DNA from: Aquimarina sediminis
GTDB lineage: Bacteria; Bacteroidota; Bacteroidia; Flavobacteriales; Flavobacteriaceae
NCBI RefSeq assembly: GCF_002895435.1
Contig: NZ_POYJ01000001.1
Span: 372,001 to 436,000, forward strand
DNA: 64,000 nt
Reading direction: 5' to 3'
Shown here: positions 1 to 10,628 of the stretch, piece after piece
How the letters are laid out: every line of letters starts with the position of its first letter
How positions within the stretch are numbered: position 1 is the first letter of the stretch
Notes under the pieces: model-generated
What the model was told of the DNA's origin: nothing
Seen by the model: only the letters and a program-made list of their open reading frames with translations
Database searches by the model: none
Made by a program: the position numbers and the translations under genes

Positions 1-395
1 CTGGCGCATATCTATTTAAAGGTATAGATGGATTTTATCGTGATGTCTCAGGAGTTCATGGTACATATAAGAGAGTTCAAAAAACTGAAGAAGCGATTCT
101 ACTAGTAGGTAACATATTAAAAAAATTGGGTGCCGATACTGTACTTTGGTATTTTGATGCACCAGTTTCTAACAGTGGAAGACTCAAAACAAGATTATAT
201 GAATTGGCGGCTCAATATCAATTTCCTTGGGAAATATATTTGGTAAATAATCCAGATAAGGAATTATCAAAATCCAATCATATCGTAGTGAGTTCTGACG
301 CCTGGATTCTTAATAAAGCAAAACAAAATTTCAATTTGGGGGCATATCTTATAGAGAATATTATTTCAAATATAAATATAGTGTATGCAGAGTAA
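1..395 (+). CDS. DUF434 domain-containing protein (5' end cut by the window edge)
   Basis: The reading frame is open from base 3 (GAYLFKGIDGFYRD...) to the TAA at 393-395, so the true start lies upstream of the window; the TTG at 126 is internal. The order of an N-terminal FKGIDGFYRD...HGTYKRV segment, a central VLWYFDAPVSNSG segment and a C-terminal VVSSDAWIL segment matches what I recall of the DUF434 family, a small cytoplasmic family of unknown activity. It sits 77 bp before the chosen rtcB start on the same strand and is probably the first visible gene of the RtcB/SPFH operon. Family assignment is from memory of the motif pattern. Confidence 0.75.
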   Translation, partial: GAYLFKGIDGFYRDVSGVHGTYKRVQKTEEAILLVGNILKKLGADTVLWYFDAPVSNSGRLKTRLYELAAQYQFPWEIYLVNNPDKELSKSNHIVVSSDAWILNKAKQNFNLGAYLIENIISNINIVYAE

Positions 396-445
396 GCTAT
401 TTTACAAAAAAATATAATTATATATAGATGGTTTTGTACTTATAG

Positions 446-2543
<2,098 letters not shown>

Positions 2544-2544
<1 letters not shown>

Positions 2545-2610
2545 TTGCGTAATATTAACATTAATTAATTTGATCCTTCAAAATACCATTGTATATTGCG
2601 TAATATAAAC
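2544..2610 (+). repeat. Pair of 16-bp direct repeats between the unknown gene and the SPFH gene
   Basis: ATTGCGTAATATTAAC at 2544-2559 recurs as ATTGCGTAATATAAAC at 2595-2610 with one mismatch, start-to-start distance 51 bp, about five helical turns. The second copy ends 15 bp before the SPFH start codon. The position and spacing suggest a regulator-binding pair at an internal promoter, but no regulator can be named. Confidence 0.5.
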
Positions 2611-2625
2611 GCAAAATAAAATATT

Positions 2626-3639
2626 ATGTTCGGAATACATTATATAAAGTTCGATTCGATGAATTATGTAATTCATTTTAAAGGAGGTAAAATAAAAAAA
2701 GAAGGTAGAGGGCTGTCTTTCTTTTATTTTGCTCCCAGTTCTTCTATAGTTTCAATACCAATAGAAAGCAATGATTTTCAGTTTATATTTTCTGAATCGA
2801 CAAAGGATTATCAGGAAGTAAATATACAGGGGCAGATAACTTATAGAGTTGACAATCCTAAGCAACTGGCCGAAGCTCTGGATTTTACAGTAGACAAAAA
2901 GAAAAACTATATCAAAAATGATTACGAAAAAATCCAACAACGAATCATAAATGAAGCTCAGACCGCCAGTGCCGGAATAATACAAAAGCTAAATTTAAAA
3001 GATTCTTTAAGACAATTACAGCAGATAGAATCCAACATTTTAGAAAATATTCAAAGTTCTAAAACAGTAACTATGCTCGGGATAGAAATTCTTAGTGTTA
3101 ACGTACTAGGAGTAACGCCCACACCCGAAATGGCAAGAGCTCTAGAAGCGCAAACTCGTGAAGAACTACAGAAAGAAGCCGATCAGGCAATTTATGAAAG
3201 AAGAAATTTTGCTGTTGAGCAAGAAAGAATCATTAAAGAAAGTGAACTGAATACAGAAATTGCTGTTGAACAAAAACAAAAGCAAATTGTTGAACAAAAA
3301 ATGGAAACAGATGTAGTAAAACAAGAAAACAGCCAAAAGCTTAGAGAGATGCAGATGATGTCCAATACTACTTTAGAGGAACAAAAACAGAAACTTATTG
3401 ATCTTAAAGCAGAAAACGATAAAAAGGAAGCAGATTCTAAAGAATATATTTTGAATGCTTCTCTACGCCCATACCAACAATTAGATTGGAAAACTCTTAT
3501 GGCAATTAATTCTAAGGGAATTGATCCCAGAAACAATATTGCTTTAGCCTTTAGAGAGCTTGCCGAAAATGCCGATAAAATTGGAAATCTAAATATTTCT
3601 CCCGAGTTATTGGATTCAATCCTATCAAAAAAGGGTTGA
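2626..3639 (+). CDS. SPFH/band 7 domain protein (slipin/stomatin-like)
   Basis: The product has a short N-terminal beta region (IHYIKFDSMNYVIHF), a band-7 domain over about residues 30-180 (including QGQITYRVDNPKQLAEAL and LGIEILSVNVLGVTPTPEMARALEA), then a long Glu/Lys/Gln-rich coiled coil at about 165-275 typical of oligomerising SPFH proteins. Unlike many slipins it has no obvious N-terminal transmembrane helix, so membrane attachment would have to be peripheral or through partners. It is followed after 4 bp by the NAD-kinase-like gene, so the two are surely cotranscribed. SPFH proteins scaffold membrane or macromolecular assemblies, and slipin homologues occur beside RtcB in other bacteria. 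Confidence 0.85.
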   Translation: MFGIHYIKFDSMNYVIHFKGGKIKKEGRGLSFFYFAPSSSIVSIPIESNDFQFIFSESTKDYQEVNIQGQITYRVDNPKQLAEALDFTVDKKKNYIKNDYEKIQQRIINEAQTASAGIIQKLNLKDSLRQLQQIESNILENIQSSKTVTMLGIEILSVNVLGVTPTPEMARALEAQTREELQKEADQAIYERRNFAVEQERIIKESELNTEIAVEQKQKQIVEQKMETDVVKQENSQKLREMQMMSNTTLEEQKQKLIDLKAENDKKEADSKEYILNASLRPYQQLDWKTLMAINSKGIDPRNNIALAFRELAENADKIGNLNISPELLDSILSKKG

Positions 3640-3643
3640 AGCT

Positions 3644-4567
3644 ATGGAGTTTGACAAAATTATAATCGTAAGAGACAAAACCCGTCTTGAGCAATTGATA
3701 GAGCGTTTTAATTCTAAATCTCAAGCAAAATTTTACTTAGAAAGATCCGGAGGAGATATTGGATTTTATGAATTAGAACACGAGACTTTTTATAAATCAT
3801 TAAGGAAGGTAGAAATGGATATTTCTGGATTTATCAAGTACAAGACTATACATCGTTCCTTTTTGCCAAGTTATATATTTACTCAAGGAGATCTTATCCT
3901 GGTTATCGGGCAAGACGGTCTGGTTGCTAACACTGCAAAATATGTAAAAGGACAACCGATTATAGCTATCAATCCAGATCAATATAGATATGATGGTATA
4001 TTACTATTACATACACCAAATACTTTTTTGGATATAGTAAAGAGCTATTGTAAAGGTAAAAATACGACCAAAAAGGTGACCATGGCAAAAGTTAAGCTCA
4101 ATGACGGACAAGAGTTATTAGCATTTAATGATTTTTATATAGGGGCAGCAACACACATTTCTTCGCGATACAGTATTGAGTATAATGGTATTAAAGAAAA
4201 CCAATCTTCTAGTGGTGTTCTTGTATCTACTGGTGCAGGTTCTACAGGCTGGCTAAGCTCTATATTTAATATGAACAATAATATCAATACCTATACAGGT
4301 CAACTTAGTAAAAAACATGAAGTATCTCTCAATTGGGAAGATGATAAATTATTATTTGTGGTTAGAGAGCCGTTTTTAAGTAAAATGTCTGAGATAAATT
4401 TGGGTTTTGGAATAATCAAAAAAGAAGACACATTACTAATAGAGTCTAGCATGCCAACCAATGGTGTCATCTTTAGTGATGGTATAGAGTCTGATTTTTT
4501 AAACTTTAATTCTGGTAGTATTTGCCAAATTAGTATTGCTCACGAGAAAGCTAATTTGGTAGTGTAA
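3644..4567 (+). CDS. Divergent ATP-NAD kinase-like protein
   Basis: This 307-residue protein resembles the NAD kinase/diacylglycerol-kinase-like fold. VIGQDGLVANTAKY stands where NAD kinases have GGDGT, and STGAGSTGW where they have TPTGSTAY. The Asp of the first motif is kept, but the Gly-Gly and Thr are changed. NAD kinases phosphorylate NAD(H) to NADP(H); whether this one does so is uncertain. It is cytoplasmic and starts 4 bp after the SPFH gene as the last gene of the RtcB operon. It could be a specialised nucleotide kinase or sensor rather than the housekeeping NadK. Confidence 0.7.
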   Translation: MEFDKIIIVRDKTRLEQLIERFNSKSQAKFYLERSGGDIGFYELEHETFYKSLRKVEMDISGFIKYKTIHRSFLPSYIFTQGDLILVIGQDGLVANTAKYVKGQPIIAINPDQYRYDGILLLHTPNTFLDIVKSYCKGKNTTKKVTMAKVKLNDGQELLAFNDFYIGAATHISSRYSIEYNGIKENQSSSGVLVSTGAGSTGWLSSIFNMNNNINTYTGQLSKKHEVSLNWEDDKLLFVVREPFLSKMSEINLGFGIIKKEDTLLIESSMPTNGVIFSDGIESDFLNFNSGSICQISIAHEKANLVV

Positions 4568-4723
4568 AGACTTATGTTTTATAAATTACTCTATCTAGTT
4601 ATACATATAAATAAGACTGGACTACTCAATACTTTAAAACTGGGTGAGTAGAACTATCCAAGATGCCAATATATTTGTAACATCAAGAAGTAAAAATAAA
4701 GGAGAAGTAAAACATCGAAATAA

Positions 4724-5230
4724 ATGAAAATATCCAAAAGTACATTAGAAGACGTTAATGATATTTTTTTGTTATATGATATGGCTATTGCCTATCAAAA
4801 TAAAAAGAATGCAGTTGCTTGGCCCAAATTACAAAAGGAATTAATTGAAATAGAAGTTGAAGAAGGAAGGCAATATAAATTAACTGTTAATAACGAAATA
4901 GCCTGTATTTGGGTATATACATTTAATGACCCTGAGATATGGGAAGATAAAAGTAAAGACCCCGCAATTTATATTCATAGGATAGCTTCAAACCCAAAAT
5001 TTAGAGGGCAAAATTTGGTTACCGAAGTTTTTAAATGGACAATAGCTTATGCTCAAGAGCATAATTTAAAGTACATAAGGCTCGATACTGTTGGAGATAA
5101 TCAGGGGCTCATTAACCTGTATACGAGGAATGGATTTGATTATCTAGGAACAACTATGATAAAAGATCCATCTAATTTACCGCTACATTATCACAATAAT
5201 GAAGTCTGCTTATTTGAAATGAATGTGTGA
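4724..5230 (+). CDS. GNAT family N-acetyltransferase
   Basis: This 168-residue protein spans a whole GNAT domain. The acetyl-CoA binding region is IHRIASNPKFRGQNLVTEVFKWTIAYAQ (about residues 85-115; R/Q-x-x-G/N loop RGQN), followed by IRLDTVGDNQGLINLYTRNGFDYLG, the usual end of the fold. Substrate unknown. It stands alone, with 156 bp upstream and 177 bp downstream. Confidence 0.88.
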   Translation: MKISKSTLEDVNDIFLLYDMAIAYQNKKNAVAWPKLQKELIEIEVEEGRQYKLTVNNEIACIWVYTFNDPEIWEDKSKDPAIYIHRIASNPKFRGQNLVTEVFKWTIAYAQEHNLKYIRLDTVGDNQGLINLYTRNGFDYLGTTMIKDPSNLPLHYHNNEVCLFEMNV

Positions 5231-5372
5231 TTCAATATAGTTGTTCTTAACTTATTTATGATTTATGTTCTCAGATGTATCATACTTTTTTTTCATTTTA
5301 TAATATTCATTATATAAACTTCTATACGGAGAGATGAAATTTACCCTATGGTAAATTATTATTTGTATATTT

Positions 5373-5390
5373 ACCGACCGTGCAGTCAGT
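5373..5390 (+). promoter_or_regulatory. Probable TetR operator
   Basis: ACCGACCGTGCAGTCAGT is an imperfect palindrome (ACCGAC...GTCAGT, 5 of 6 outer positions symmetric) whose half-sites resemble the ACCGAC/GTCAGT type seen for many TetR/AcrR proteins. It ends 17 bp before the start codon of the TetR gene at 5408, as expected for autorepression. Confidence 0.55.
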
Positions 5391-5407
5391 TTTATGAATA
5401 CTAATAT

Positions 5408-5968
5408 ATGAAAGACAAGAAAGGAATCATCCTCGGGATAGCAACAAGACTCTTTTCTGAAAGAGGTTTTGAAAATACACCGCTGTCTAGCATATGTGAG
5501 GAGGCTAATGTTTCAAAAGGTCTTATTTTTCATCATTTTAAATCCAAGAATGATTTATTACGAGAGATTTTTAGAAAGACTACAAATACAATAATTCAGA
5601 TTAATACTACAGAGCAATCAAGTATTTCTCCAAAGGCGAAGTTATTAGAACTAATAGATTCATTTTTTATACAATTAGAAAAAGATAAATTATTCTTTCA
5701 ATTAAACTTAAGTGCCATTGTACAACCTAAAACAAGAGAACTGTTAAGTGATCTTGTTAAAGAAAGATCATCTTTTATTTTGAATTCTTCCAAATCAATT
5801 TTTGATAAAATAGATTCTAACAATGCTTTGATATTGAGTTATATGTTTATAGCAGAATTAGACGGAATCGCCCTGAATTATCTTGGGATTTTTGAAGAAT
5901 ATCCTTTACAAAAAATGAAAAAACACCTGCTCAATAAATACACAGCCAATGAATTTTATAAAATCTGA
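5408..5968 (+). CDS. TetR/AcrR family transcriptional regulator
   Basis: The first 50 residues are a typical TetR DNA-binding domain: GIILGIATRLFSERGFENTPLSSICEEANVS, then KGLIFHHFKSKNDLLREIF as the recognition helix and capping segment. The remainder (to residue 186) is an all-helical ligand-binding domain with no assignable ligand. A TetR-type palindrome lies just upstream. The 3' end overlaps the following acetyltransferase gene by 20 bp in another frame, so the two are probably translated from one message, and the acetyltransferase may be the regulated function. Confidence 0.92.
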   Translation: MKDKKGIILGIATRLFSERGFENTPLSSICEEANVSKGLIFHHFKSKNDLLREIFRKTTNTIIQINTTEQSSISPKAKLLELIDSFFIQLEKDKLFFQLNLSAIVQPKTRELLSDLVKERSSFILNSSKSIFDKIDSNNALILSYMFIAELDGIALNYLGIFEEYPLQKMKKHLLNKYTANEFYKI

Positions 5969-6737
5969 TAGCACAGATACAATTAACAACTTTAGAATAC
6001 AACTATATGAAAGGTTGGCTTCTCCTGTTGATGCTATGTGGGAAAAACTTTATATCGCTTCTTCTCAACATTATCTAATACAAATTGATGAAAAAAATAT
6101 TGGATATTGCTGTATTGATGATGATGATAGCTTAACGCAAATTTTTCTTACAGATGCAAATTTGTATTTAATGCAAAACACGATCAAAACTTTAATTGAG
6201 TCAAAGTTAATTGATACTGCAAGTTTAAGCTCCAATGAACCGATTTCATTTAATGCATGCCTTTTATATTCTAAATCGATAAAACCAAATACTTTTTGTT
6301 TTCAACATTCAGGTTTAGTGCCAGAATATTCTTCTACTTTAGATCTAATGATTGCATCAATAGATGATGTGCCATTGATTAAAGTATTTCTTAAAAATCA
6401 AATAGGGTTTGATGACAATTTTGGTTATACCGAAAATCTGGTAATGAGAAAAGAAATGTATGTGTGTAAAAAATCATGTAAAATACTGGCAACAAGTGAA
6501 TTGCGGGTAAGTGGTTCTCAGAATGATATTGCAGATCTTGGTGTTATTGTAAACAAACAAGAAAGAGGAAAAGGAATTGCTTCACAAATATTAAGGCAAC
6601 AAGCAAATAAGGCTAAAGAGGTGGGTAGAAAACCAATTTGTTCAACCACTGTTGATAATCCAGCATCCAAAAAAGCTATAGAAAATGCAGGATTTTATTG
6701 CTCTTCGATTATCTTTAATATAGAATTCTATGATTGA
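5949..6737 (+). CDS. GNAT family N-acetyltransferase with an extra N-terminal domain
   Basis: The C-terminal third is a clear GNAT acetyl-CoA site: DLGVIVNKQERGKGIASQIL (R-G-K-G-I-A loop), then STTVDNPASKKAIENAGF. The N-terminal 130 residues are a degenerate region that may be a second, inactive GNAT-like fold. The start at 5949 overlaps the TetR gene by 20 bp; a later start would remove part of the N-terminal domain. Substrate unknown; possible resistance or modification function controlled by the adjacent TetR. Confidence 0.8.
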   Translation: MNFIKSDSTDTINNFRIQLYERLASPVDAMWEKLYIASSQHYLIQIDEKNIGYCCIDDDDSLTQIFLTDANLYLMQNTIKTLIESKLIDTASLSSNEPISFNACLLYSKSIKPNTFCFQHSGLVPEYSSTLDLMIASIDDVPLIKVFLKNQIGFDDNFGYTENLVMRKEMYVCKKSCKILATSELRVSGSQNDIADLGVIVNKQERGKGIASQILRQQANKAKEVGRKPICSTTVDNPASKKAIENAGFYCSSIIFNIEFYD

Positions 6738-6764
6738 AAATCATTTATAATATTTATATATTTG
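6734..6764 (+). promoter_or_regulatory. Bacteroidota-type promoter of the AraC gene
   Basis: TTG at 6734-6736, a 20-bp spacer and TATATTTG at 6757-6764 fit the -33 TTG / -7 TAnnTTTG consensus of the Bacteroidota primary sigma factor. Transcription would start near 6770, ten bases before the ATG at 6781. Confidence 0.5.
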
Positions 6765-6780
6765 ATTTTTATAACTAGAT

Positions 6781-7830
6781 ATGACTTTTGATAATCCATT
6801 ACTTTTTTTTATTTGTTCAATAGGTGTTTTTAATGGATTTTTGATTAGTTTTTACTTTTTGTTTTTTAGTAAACAAAAACGAATTCAAAACTTCTTTTTG
6901 GGCTTGTTATTACTTTTTCTTTGTATTAGAATAGGGAAATCTGTGTATGCAATTTTTAGCGAGCCGTCGGAGCGTAACTTATTAATTATGCAAATCGGTT
7001 TATCTGCTTGCTTTTTAATTGGCATTTCTTTGTTCTATTATTTAAAATCTTCTGTAGAAAACACAAAAGTGATATTACCTTCTTGGAAAATTCATTTCTT
7101 AATTTTGACCCTGTTTATTGTTAGTATTGGATTTATAAAGCCTTATGAAACAAATAGAATATTTTGGTCCCAATATGTTTTTTATCTTATATATATAGTT
7201 TGGGGAGTTTATATACTAATGTCAACTTATATTTTGAGGGATGTTTTTATCAAAATGTTTAATAAAAAAGAAAAATGTACTACCTCAGAATTGTGGTTAG
7301 TTGCTGTTTTTATAAGTAATCTGCTAATTTATACTGCCTATATTATTGGTTTTTTTTATTTGTATTTAATAGGAACAATAACTTTTTCTGTAGTTTTTTA
7401 TGGGTTACTAATTTTTCTTTTGTTTAAAAGTAACAGAGATAATATTTTTCAGGATATCCCTAAAAAATACCAAACAAAGAAAATAGAAGAAGTAGAAGCA
7501 AAATCATTAGCATTAGCTTTAAATAAAGTGATGATTAAAAATCAATTCCATAAAGACACCAACATTAAATTAAGTGATATAGCCAAAGAGCTACAGATAT
7601 CTTCTCATAAATTATCACAATTATTAAACGATAATCTAGGAAAAAGCTTTGCTTTGTTTATAAATGAGTACAGAATTGAAGAAGCCAAAAAATTATTAAA
7701 AGAAAACAATCAATTCACTCTAGAGTCTATTGGTTATGAATCTGGTTTTAGCTCTAAATCTACGTTTTATGCTACATTTAAAAAAATAATAGGACAAACA
7801 CCTGCAGAGTTTAAGAAGCAATTCTCTTAA
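6781..7830 (+). CDS. Membrane-anchored AraC family regulator
   Basis: The N-terminal 220 residues hold about seven hydrophobic segments (for example LLFFICSIGVFNGFLISFYF and FFLGLLLLFLCIRI). The C-terminal 100 residues are an AraC DNA-binding domain: a first HTH (KLSDIAKELQISSHKLSQLLN) and a second (LESIGYESGFSSKSTFYATFKKIIGQTPAEFKK). This inner-membrane sensor-regulator architecture is common in Bacteroidota. Downstream on the same strand are an NTF2-like gene and the DUF5916 gene, plausible targets. Confidence 0.9.
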   Translation: MTFDNPLLFFICSIGVFNGFLISFYFLFFSKQKRIQNFFLGLLLLFLCIRIGKSVYAIFSEPSERNLLIMQIGLSACFLIGISLFYYLKSSVENTKVILPSWKIHFLILTLFIVSIGFIKPYETNRIFWSQYVFYLIYIVWGVYILMSTYILRDVFIKMFNKKEKCTTSELWLVAVFISNLLIYTAYIIGFFYLYLIGTITFSVVFYGLLIFLLFKSNRDNIFQDIPKKYQTKKIEEVEAKSLALALNKVMIKNQFHKDTNIKLSDIAKELQISSHKLSQLLNDNLGKSFALFINEYRIEEAKKLLKENNQFTLESIGYESGFSSKSTFYATFKKIIGQTPAEFKKQFS

Positions 7831-7943
7831 ACTTCTCAGCCTATATTTTATCCTAAGTTATAATTCTGGACTCTTCAATTATAACATCTCACCACTTTCT
7901 TTTATCAATTTTAGAGATTTGACAAAATCTTTAAAATTACATT

Positions 7944-8372
7944 ATGAAAAATTATATCCTATCAACGGTTATATTACTATTTACCTTACAATCTGTTAAA
8001 TCACAATCAGATTATTCTGAAGTAGAGAACACACTTCAGAATTATATAAATGGAAGCTCATATAATAAGTTAGATGTATTAGAAAGTGCATTTACTAAGA
8101 ATGCCACATTGTATCTTACTGCCAAAAAAGGATTTAAGGTCTTTACTCCTAAAGAATATGTTGCATTTTTTAAAAATAATGAGCCCGGAAAATTTAATGG
8201 TCGCAATGGTAAAGTACTAGCAGTAGAACTTGTACAAGATATTGCTACGGCCAAAGTTGAAATCTCAATTCCGAAAAGAGAAATGGTATACATCGATTTG
8301 TTTTTACTTAAAAAAACTAATAATGGCTGGAAAATCATCAGTAAGACAGCAACCAAAATGGAAAATTTATAA
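7944..8372 (+). CDS. Secreted NTF2-like (SnoaL/lumazine-binding type) protein
   Basis: It has a 20-residue signal peptide (LSTVILLFTLQSVKSQ) followed by a small cone-shaped NTF2-like domain: SDYSEVENTLQNYINGSSYNKLDVLESAFTKNATLYL is the usual helix pair and first strand, and NNGWKIISKTATKM the final strands. No catalytic residues can be assigned. The next gene starts about 11 bp downstream, so they form an operon. Confidence 0.82.
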   Translation: MKNYILSTVILLFTLQSVKSQSDYSEVENTLQNYINGSSYNKLDVLESAFTKNATLYLTAKKGFKVFTPKEYVAFFKNNEPGKFNGRNGKVLAVELVQDIATAKVEISIPKREMVYIDLFLLKKTNNGWKIISKTATKMENL

Positions 8373-8383
8373 AGGATTGATTG

Positions 8384-10537
8384 ATGAAAAACATAATAAT
8401 AGTTAGTCTTTTATTTAGCTTGTATTTAAATGCTCAAAAACAAACTATCCCTTTTATTGATGCCAAGATTAAGATAGACGGAAAATTTGATGAACAAGTT
8501 TGGAAACAGTTACCTGAAGTTACAGGCTTCTATAATTATTTGCCAACAGACATCGGTTTGGCTAAAAATCAAACTTCGGTAAAAATTTTCCATAATGCTA
8601 AATACCTTTATATAAGAGCTATATATCATGATAGCACACTTAATACTCAGGTAAACACTTTGAAGCGGGATGTTTCTATTGCTTTTAGCGATTCTTTTAT
8701 TGCTATTTTGGATACTCAGAATCAAGAGCAAAATGCATATTTTTTTGCAGTAAATTCATTAGGAAATCAAACCGATGGATTGGTCGGAAGGGTTGATGAT
8801 AGTTATAATTTAAATTTTAGCTGGAATACCGTATGGCAGTCTGACGCAAGGTTAAATGGTAATAAAAAACAATATGAAATTGCTATTCCATTAAAATCAC
8901 TAAACTATAACAAGGATAAAACCGTATTCGGAATTCAATTTTATGTAAGAGACATAAAAAACAATTCATGGACTATCTTAAAAAATGTAAAACGTAACTA
9001 TACGAATTTTGATTTACGTTTTACTGAGAAGTTTATAGTTGATTCTTTACCCAATACGACTGCATCAAATTTTACCATGACACCATCAATACTTACGAAT
9101 TATTCTAATGATATTGAAAACAATAATGATGACATCGGATTTAAACCAAGCTTGGATGTACAATATAATATGTCATCTTCATTAAAATTAGATGCAACAA
9201 TTAACCCCGATTTTTCTCAGATTGATGTAGATCAGCAAGTTACTAATCTGACTCGATTCTCAGTTTTCTTTCCAGAGCGTAGAAATTTTTTCCTTGAGAA
9301 TGCTGATTTGTTTTCTAACTTGGGAGTTGATGGTGTAAACCCTTTTTATTCCAGAAGAATTGGTGCCAAAACTCCCATCCAATTTGGACTAAAGCTATCT
9401 GGTAACTTATCATCAAAAACTAGAATAGGCGTTCTTAATGTTCAAGCTGATAATGAGAAAAATATTTCCTCTCAAAACTACGGAGCTTTGGTTACCGAAC
9501 ATCAGCTCTCCAAAAATTTTACTACTACAGGTTTTTTTATCAATCGACAAGAGACTAATAAATTTGATTTTATTAATGATTATAACAGAGTTGCAGGTGT
9601 TAATGTAAATTTTAAATCAAATAATAATAAATGGGTAAGTATTGCAAATTTTGCAAAAAGCTTTAATGATGGTATTTCCAGTGATAATGGTTTTTATAAT
9701 ATTGGAGTCTGGTATAATAAACGAGGGCTAGAATGGAATACATCAATAAAGAAAATAGGCGAAAATTATATAACCGATATTGGTTTTACCCCAAGGTTGT
9801 ACAACTATAATGCTATTAATGACACAGTAATAAGAGAAGGATATACCCAAACAACTGCCAGACTTGAATATCAAAGATTTTATGAAAAATCGAAACTAAA
9901 TTCTATACGCTATATAAACTATAAGAATGATAACTATTTTGACGATCATGGAGCGTTAAACCAATCTTCACATTTCTTAAACTCAGCAATTTTTTTTAAG
10001 GATTTATCTTCTATTTACTATGTGTTTAATTATGATTATGTTGATTTGAAATATGGTTTTGATCCCTTAGGAAATCAGAATTCTTTGATTCCAGATCAAT
10101 ATCATTTTGGTATCCTAAAATTAGGATACAATTCTGCTAATAACAAAAGATTTAGGTATCGATTAAATGTACAAAAAGGAACCTATTATAACGGAGAAAG
10201 AACCGCAGCAGGGGCGTATTTGAACTACCAATTACTACCTTTTGCTAATCTTCAATTAACTTATGATATTAATAAAATTGATTTGAATGAACTAGGAAAA
10301 GAGACCTTTCATTTGGCACGTTTTACTGGAGAATTGTTTTTTAATACCCGTTTAAATTGGACAACTTATGTGCAATACAATACACAAAGAAATAATTTTA
10401 ATGTCAATAGTCGCTTACAGTGGGAGTATAAACCATTATCGTATATCTATTTAGTAATTACTGATAATTTTGATAAGAATATAGCGAGAACCAATTGGGG
10501 AGCCGCTTTTAAAATAAACTATCGTTTTGACTTTTGA
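8384..10537 (+). CDS. DUF5916 protein: CBM9-like domain plus outer-membrane barrel
   Basis: A signal peptide ends at LNAQ. Residues about 20-220 match the carbohydrate-binding-module-9-like N-terminus of this family (AKIKIDGKFDEQVWKQLPEV; DTQNQEQNAYFFAVNSLGNQTDG), and the rest is an extended run of amphipathic strands ending RFDF, typical of outer-membrane barrels. The conserved QIDVDQQVTNLTRFSVFFPERRNFFLENADLF segment is the DUF5916 signature. I start at the ATG at 8384 rather than the TTG at 8381 because AAAGGA at 8371-8376 is well spaced. Function unknown; family members occur widely in marine Bacteroidota. Confidence 0.9.
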   Translation: MKNIIIVSLLFSLYLNAQKQTIPFIDAKIKIDGKFDEQVWKQLPEVTGFYNYLPTDIGLAKNQTSVKIFHNAKYLYIRAIYHDSTLNTQVNTLKRDVSIAFSDSFIAILDTQNQEQNAYFFAVNSLGNQTDGLVGRVDDSYNLNFSWNTVWQSDARLNGNKKQYEIAIPLKSLNYNKDKTVFGIQFYVRDIKNNSWTILKNVKRNYTNFDLRFTEKFIVDSLPNTTASNFTMTPSILTNYSNDIENNNDDIGFKPSLDVQYNMSSSLKLDATINPDFSQIDVDQQVTNLTRFSVFFPERRNFFLENADLFSNLGVDGVNPFYSRRIGAKTPIQFGLKLSGNLSSKTRIGVLNVQADNEKNISSQNYGALVTEHQLSKNFTTTGFFINRQETNKFDFINDYNRVAGVNVNFKSNNNKWVSIANFAKSFNDGISSDNGFYNIGVWYNKRGLEWNTSIKKIGENYITDIGFTPRLYNYNAINDTVIREGYTQTTARLEYQRFYEKSKLNSIRYINYKNDNYFDDHGALNQSSHFLNSAIFFKDLSSIYYVFNYDYVDLKYGFDPLGNQNSLIPDQYHFGILKLGYNSANNKRFRYRLNVQKGTYYNGERTAAGAYLNYQLLPFANLQLTYDINKIDLNELGKETFHLARFTGELFFNTRLNWTTYVQYNTQRNNFNVNSRLQWEYKPLSYIYLVITDNFDKNIARTNWGAAFKINYRFDF

Positions 10538-10545
10538 TTGTAATT

Positions 10546-10614
10546 AAAGAAGCCAAAGGTATATTGGTATTAGTTTGTTTATAACATATTAATAATTTTA
10601 CCTTTGGCTTCTTT
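10546..10614. terminator. Bidirectional terminator-like inverted repeat
   Basis: A 16-bp perfect inverted repeat, AAAGAAGCCAAAGGTA at 10546-10561 against 10599-10614, with a 37-base loop, lies between two convergent genes. A T-run follows on the plus side (10615-10620). The loop is long, but the position just after both stop codons supports a shared terminator. Confidence 0.65.
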
Positions 10615-10628
10615 GTTTTTACAGTAAG

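Noticed and set aside
4622..4651. Hairpin CTACTCA...TGAGTAG after the NAD-kinase-like gene
   Set aside because: Only 7 bp with a 16-base loop and no T-run; too weak to call a terminator.
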